Shown in pieces: positions 61,717-64,000 of a stretch of DNA of 64,000 nucleotides. The translations under genes were made by a program, and so were the position numbers. Source of the DNA: Haliea sp. (GTDB lineage: Bacteria > Pseudomonadota > Gammaproteobacteria > Pseudomonadales > Halieaceae); assembly GCA_016704305.1 (NCBI GenBank), contig JADJAL010000002.1:186001-250000 (forward strand), given 5' to 3'. The number at the start of each line of letters is the position of its first letter. Positions within the stretch are counted from its first letter, which is position 1. A model generated the notes under the pieces. It saw nothing but the letters and a program-made list of their open reading frames with translations, did not search any database and had not been told where the DNA came from.

Positions 61717-61735
61717 TTGACTGTTTAACTGTCAA
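61717..61735. promoter_or_regulatory. 19-bp palindrome, probable repressor operator overlapping a -35 box
   Basis: TTGACTGTTTAACTGTCAA is symmetric about 61726 with one mismatch per 9-base arm. Its minus-strand reading begins TTGACA, a perfect -35 hexamer directed at the nitronate monooxygenase gene, with AT-rich sequence at the -10 position. The size and position suit a TetR-family operator. No regulator gene is adjacent. Confidence 0.5.
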
Positions 61736-61755
61736 AACATGGGCGACCGGAATTT

Positions 61756-61781
61756 GCCCTGCGGCAGGGATACCGCAGGGC
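61756..61781 (-). terminator. Hairpin after the carotenoid oxygenase gene
   Basis: GCCCTGCGG (61756-61764) pairs perfectly with CCGCAGGGC (61773-61781) across 8 bases, 37 bp after the carotenoid oxygenase stop on the minus strand. No clear U-run follows, so termination strength is uncertain. Confidence 0.45.
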
Positions 61782-61817
61782 GCGCAGAGCGCCTGGCGCA
61801 CTGACGATCGCACCTTG

Positions 61818-63290
61818 CTAGACGAAGGTTTCGCTGTAGAAGCCACCGTGAAACCCGAACGGCACATGGTGCTCAAGGGGTATCACCGCTATCTCCGTTC
61901 GCATATCGCCGGCGTCGACAATGACGACCTCGCTTTTCTTGCGCGCGTGGTTGTACACGATGGAAATCAGGTAACCCTCGTCTTCCGTAGCGTCCTTGCC
62001 GTGTGGGATGAAATTCACCTCGGATGAAAATCGCCCCGCGCCAAAATCGAACACTTTGAGCTCGCCCGTCTGGTGGTCAACTTTCTGCACGGCATTGAAG
62101 CTGTAGGGCGTACCGTTTTCAATGATCGTGCTCAGCCAGGTGTAGCGATTCTCCCGCCCCGTGAACCGCGGGTTCCATGAGGGAAATTCCCCCGCGATTG
62201 AACCCTCAACAAGCGCCTGGTGTTGCGCGCCCGAGGCCAGGTTCATCGTGAAGCGCGTGAAGCGCGCACCGTTGGCGAGGAACTTGAAATCGTCGCCGCG
62301 CTCCGCGAAGACGTCCGCCAGACCGCCCATGACGTCCATGTTTTTGACACACAGGGCATCGACTGAAATGTTATCGCCGTGCTCGTGGGCATTGCCGATA
62401 TGGAAGCCGAAGAACCCCTCGAATTCGTACTCGCGCACGAGCTTTCCGGTGGCCAGCTCCAGCACGACGACCTTGGTGTTCCTGCTGTTATCAAATTCGA
62501 TGGACTCGAAAATACTGCGCGCTCCCAGCACGAATTTGAACGGCGTACGCATGAACGCGGGGCACAGGATGAATACGGCGTGGCGCTCGGTGATGGCGAA
62601 GTCGTGGACCATTGAATAGTCGCCCACGTATTGCGAGACGTTGTCCACCATCGCGCCGCCCGGATCGATCCTGTAAAAATGCAATTTCGGTTTCGGCACG
62701 CCGAACACGCCGAAGTTGTACAGCATCCCGGTGCGCGGATCGAGCCGGGGATGGGCGCTGAACGGCTGGGCGGCGGTGAGCGCGCCCTCATAGCGGTACT
62801 CGCCCACGGTTTCCAGCGTTGCGGGGTCCAGCTCATAAGGCTTGCCGCCCTCCCACAGCGCCAATAGCTTGCCGCCGTGCAGGATGACGCTGGTGTTGGC
62901 CGCATTGCCGGGCATGCGGAACATATTCTTCAGGATGCCACCCGGAATCTGCGTGCCAACGCCACGGTACAGAATCTTCTGCGCCGCCGTTTCGTTGACG
63001 AACTTGGGCGTGCGCACGTAACGGTTTTTGTAGTGAACGCGGCCGCCCTTGATCGTCACGGCACTGATCATGCCATCGCCATCAAACCAGTGGCCATACT
63101 GCTGCTCGCCAATCCTGTTGCGCCCGGGACAATTCATATACAGGGTGCCTTCGAGTCCCGCGGGAATCTCGCCGACGATGTTCTCGGGCTTTATCCAGTA
63201 CGACAGTTCATCAAACAGGGTCTCGTAGCCGTACAGTTCACAACCCGGGAGTACACGTGGTTTTTCAGGCAGTGCGAGTAAGGTAGTCAT
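61818..63290 (-). CDS. Carotenoid cleavage oxygenase (RPE65 family)
   Basis: 490 residues, intact, from ATG 63290 with GGGGGAG upstream. The four His that bind the catalytic Fe(II) are in FSAHPRLDPRTG, MVHDFAITERHAVF, FFGFHIGNAHEHGD and the C-terminal VPFGFHGGF, in the correct order and spacing for the seven-bladed propeller. The N-terminus has EGTLYMNCPGRNR. It cleaves a double bond in a carotenoid or, in lignostilbene dioxygenase relatives, a stilbene, with O2. No signal peptide. It stands before the operator and the nitronate monooxygenase gene. Confidence 0.93.
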   Translation of the reverse strand: MTTLLALPEKPRVLPGCELYGYETLFDELSYWIKPENIVGEIPAGLEGTLYMNCPGRNRIGEQQYGHWFDGDGMISAVTIKGGRVHYKNRYVRTPKFVNETAAQKILYRGVGTQIPGGILKNMFRMPGNAANTSVILHGGKLLALWEGGKPYELDPATLETVGEYRYEGALTAAQPFSAHPRLDPRTGMLYNFGVFGVPKPKLHFYRIDPGGAMVDNVSQYVGDYSMVHDFAITERHAVFILCPAFMRTPFKFVLGARSIFESIEFDNSRNTKVVVLELATGKLVREYEFEGFFGFHIGNAHEHGDNISVDALCVKNMDVMGGLADVFAERGDDFKFLANGARFTRFTMNLASGAQHQALVEGSIAGEFPSWNPRFTGRENRYTWLSTIIENGTPYSFNAVQKVDHQTGELKVFDFGAGRFSSEVNFIPHGKDATEDEGYLISIVYNHARKKSEVVIVDAGDMRTEIAVIPLEHHVPFGFHGGFYSETFV

Positions 63291-63422
63291 CGATATTCTC
63301 CCCCGGCTTGGGTGTTATTGATTGCGTGGCCAGTATTGCGTTGAGTGGTGACCATACCGCGCATTCAATACACCAGCAAGCGAGAGGCGAGGGGCGAGCG
63401 CCGCCGCTGCATGTGGCACGGC

Positions 63423-64000
63423 CTACCGGTAATGGCTTTCAAGCTCTGTTGTTACCGCCTCCCACTTGTCGATCATCCTCTGCAGCCGATCCGGTTCCTT
63501 TTCGTTCAGGCTGCTCTCCTCGCTTCGGTCCGCGGCAAGGTTATAGAGTTCCCAGCGGTTTCCTTCCAGGGCCGCCGAGACAACCTTGTAGTCCCCCATG
63601 CGCAGCGCGCGGTTGCCGGCGTGGTTGAAGTAGAGGTACTCGCGGTCGATCGCCACGTCCTTCGCCAGCGCTGGCACCAGTGACTTGCCAGGCATAGGCG
63701 GCGCGCCTTCGACAGCCTCGGCAGTGCCGCCGGCCAGTGCAAGCAGCGTCGGCGCGAGGTCGATCACATGGCCGACGGCGTGGCGAATCTCGCCCTTCGC
63801 GGCGAGGCCCTGCGGCCAGTTCACGATCAACGGCGTGCTGATGCCCCCCTCATGCACCCAAATCTTGTGCCGGCGAAAGGGCGTATTGGAAACGCTGCTC
63901 CAGCCCGGCCCAATGCCGAGGTGCGTCGCGGAGGATCCCATTGGCGCGGTCTTATCGTGGCCCGCTCCGCGAACCATGATTTCAGCGCTGGCACCGTTGT
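63423..64000 (-). CDS. Sulfatase, C-terminal part, 5' end outside window
   Basis: The frame is open to the right edge and stops at 63423. The visible part is the C-terminal subdomain of an alkaline-phosphatase-superfamily sulfatase: FRRHKIWVHEGGISTPLIV with the conserved Lys-His and Glu-Gly, the VIDLAPTLLALAG helix, RALRMGDYKVV, WELYNLAADRSEES and a final DKWEAVTTELESHYR. The formylglycine site lies outside the window. It is a second sulfatase within 6 kb of the first. Confidence 0.88.
   Translation of the reverse strand, partial: NGASAEIMVRGAGHDKTAPMGSSATHLGIGPGWSSVSNTPFRRHKIWVHEGGISTPLIVNWPQGLAAKGEIRHAVGHVIDLAPTLLALAGGTAEAVEGAPPMPGKSLVPALAKDVAIDREYLYFNHAGNRALRMGDYKVVSAALEGNRWELYNLAADRSEESSLNEKEPDRLQRMIDKWEAVTTELESHYR

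Overview
The window looks like the chromosome of an aerobic, probably marine gammaproteobacterium of the Halieaceae/Cellvibrionales type. This is an inference from content: Baeyer-Villiger monooxygenases, old-yellow-enzyme and acyl-CoA dehydrogenase genes, Cys-type sulfatases, a carotenoid oxygenase, a PEP-CTERM protein, and GC-rich flanks. No rRNA, tRNA, CRISPR array or insertion sequence was recognised.

Layout. 0-6.8 kb: a discoidin/glycosidase-like protein cut by the left edge, an SbmA-like ABC protein with a degenerate ATPase site, a TerC protein, an acyl-CoA dehydrogenase and a Ca/Na antiporter. 6.9-14 kb: a minus-strand block of redox enzymes (SDR, BVMO, SDR, acyl-CoA-dehydrogenase-fold oxygenase, FadH-like reductase), probably for a cyclic ketone or steroid/terpenoid substrate. 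14.4-48 kb: a visibly more AT-rich accessory region with four sulfotransferases (one fused to two glycosyltransferases, one fused to a methyltransferase), three radical SAM proteins, a free methyltransferase, a GMC oxidoreductase, a class III aminotransferase, a double GT2, an acyltransferase-SGNH protein, TPR proteins, three paralogues of an unrecognised family, and a carbamoyltransferase-SxtJ-DUF5989-SGNH cassette. 48.4-49.4 kb: a PEP-CTERM surface protein. 49.5-53 kb: a Wolinella-type fumarate reductase/succinate dehydrogenase (B-A-C on the map, transcribed C-A-B). 53-64 kb: an internally duplicated lipoprotein, a second BVMO, a ZIP transporter, a sulfatase, a group II truncated haemoglobin, a nitronate monooxygenase, a carotenoid oxygenase and a second, cut-off sulfatase.

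The 14-48 kb region is the most unusual part. I read it as a locus that builds and decorates a surface glycan or glycoconjugate by sulfation, methylation, acylation and carbamoylation. Two things in it seem undescribed. (i) Three paralogues of a two-lobed protein with NDYGEL-, DPFFG- and AEYVFYWN-type motifs, one fused to TPR repeats and one next to a separate TPR protein. (ii) A C-terminal domain of about 100 residues carried by four enzymes of different fold (two radical SAM proteins, an acyltransferase-SGNH protein and an SGNH hydrolase).

Caution: more than twenty single-base frameshifts, plus one in-frame stop, interrupt otherwise well-conserved genes throughout the window, several at short homopolymers. 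This looks like uncorrected assembly error more than mass pseudogenisation. Interrupted genes are annotated across their full span with the break position given.
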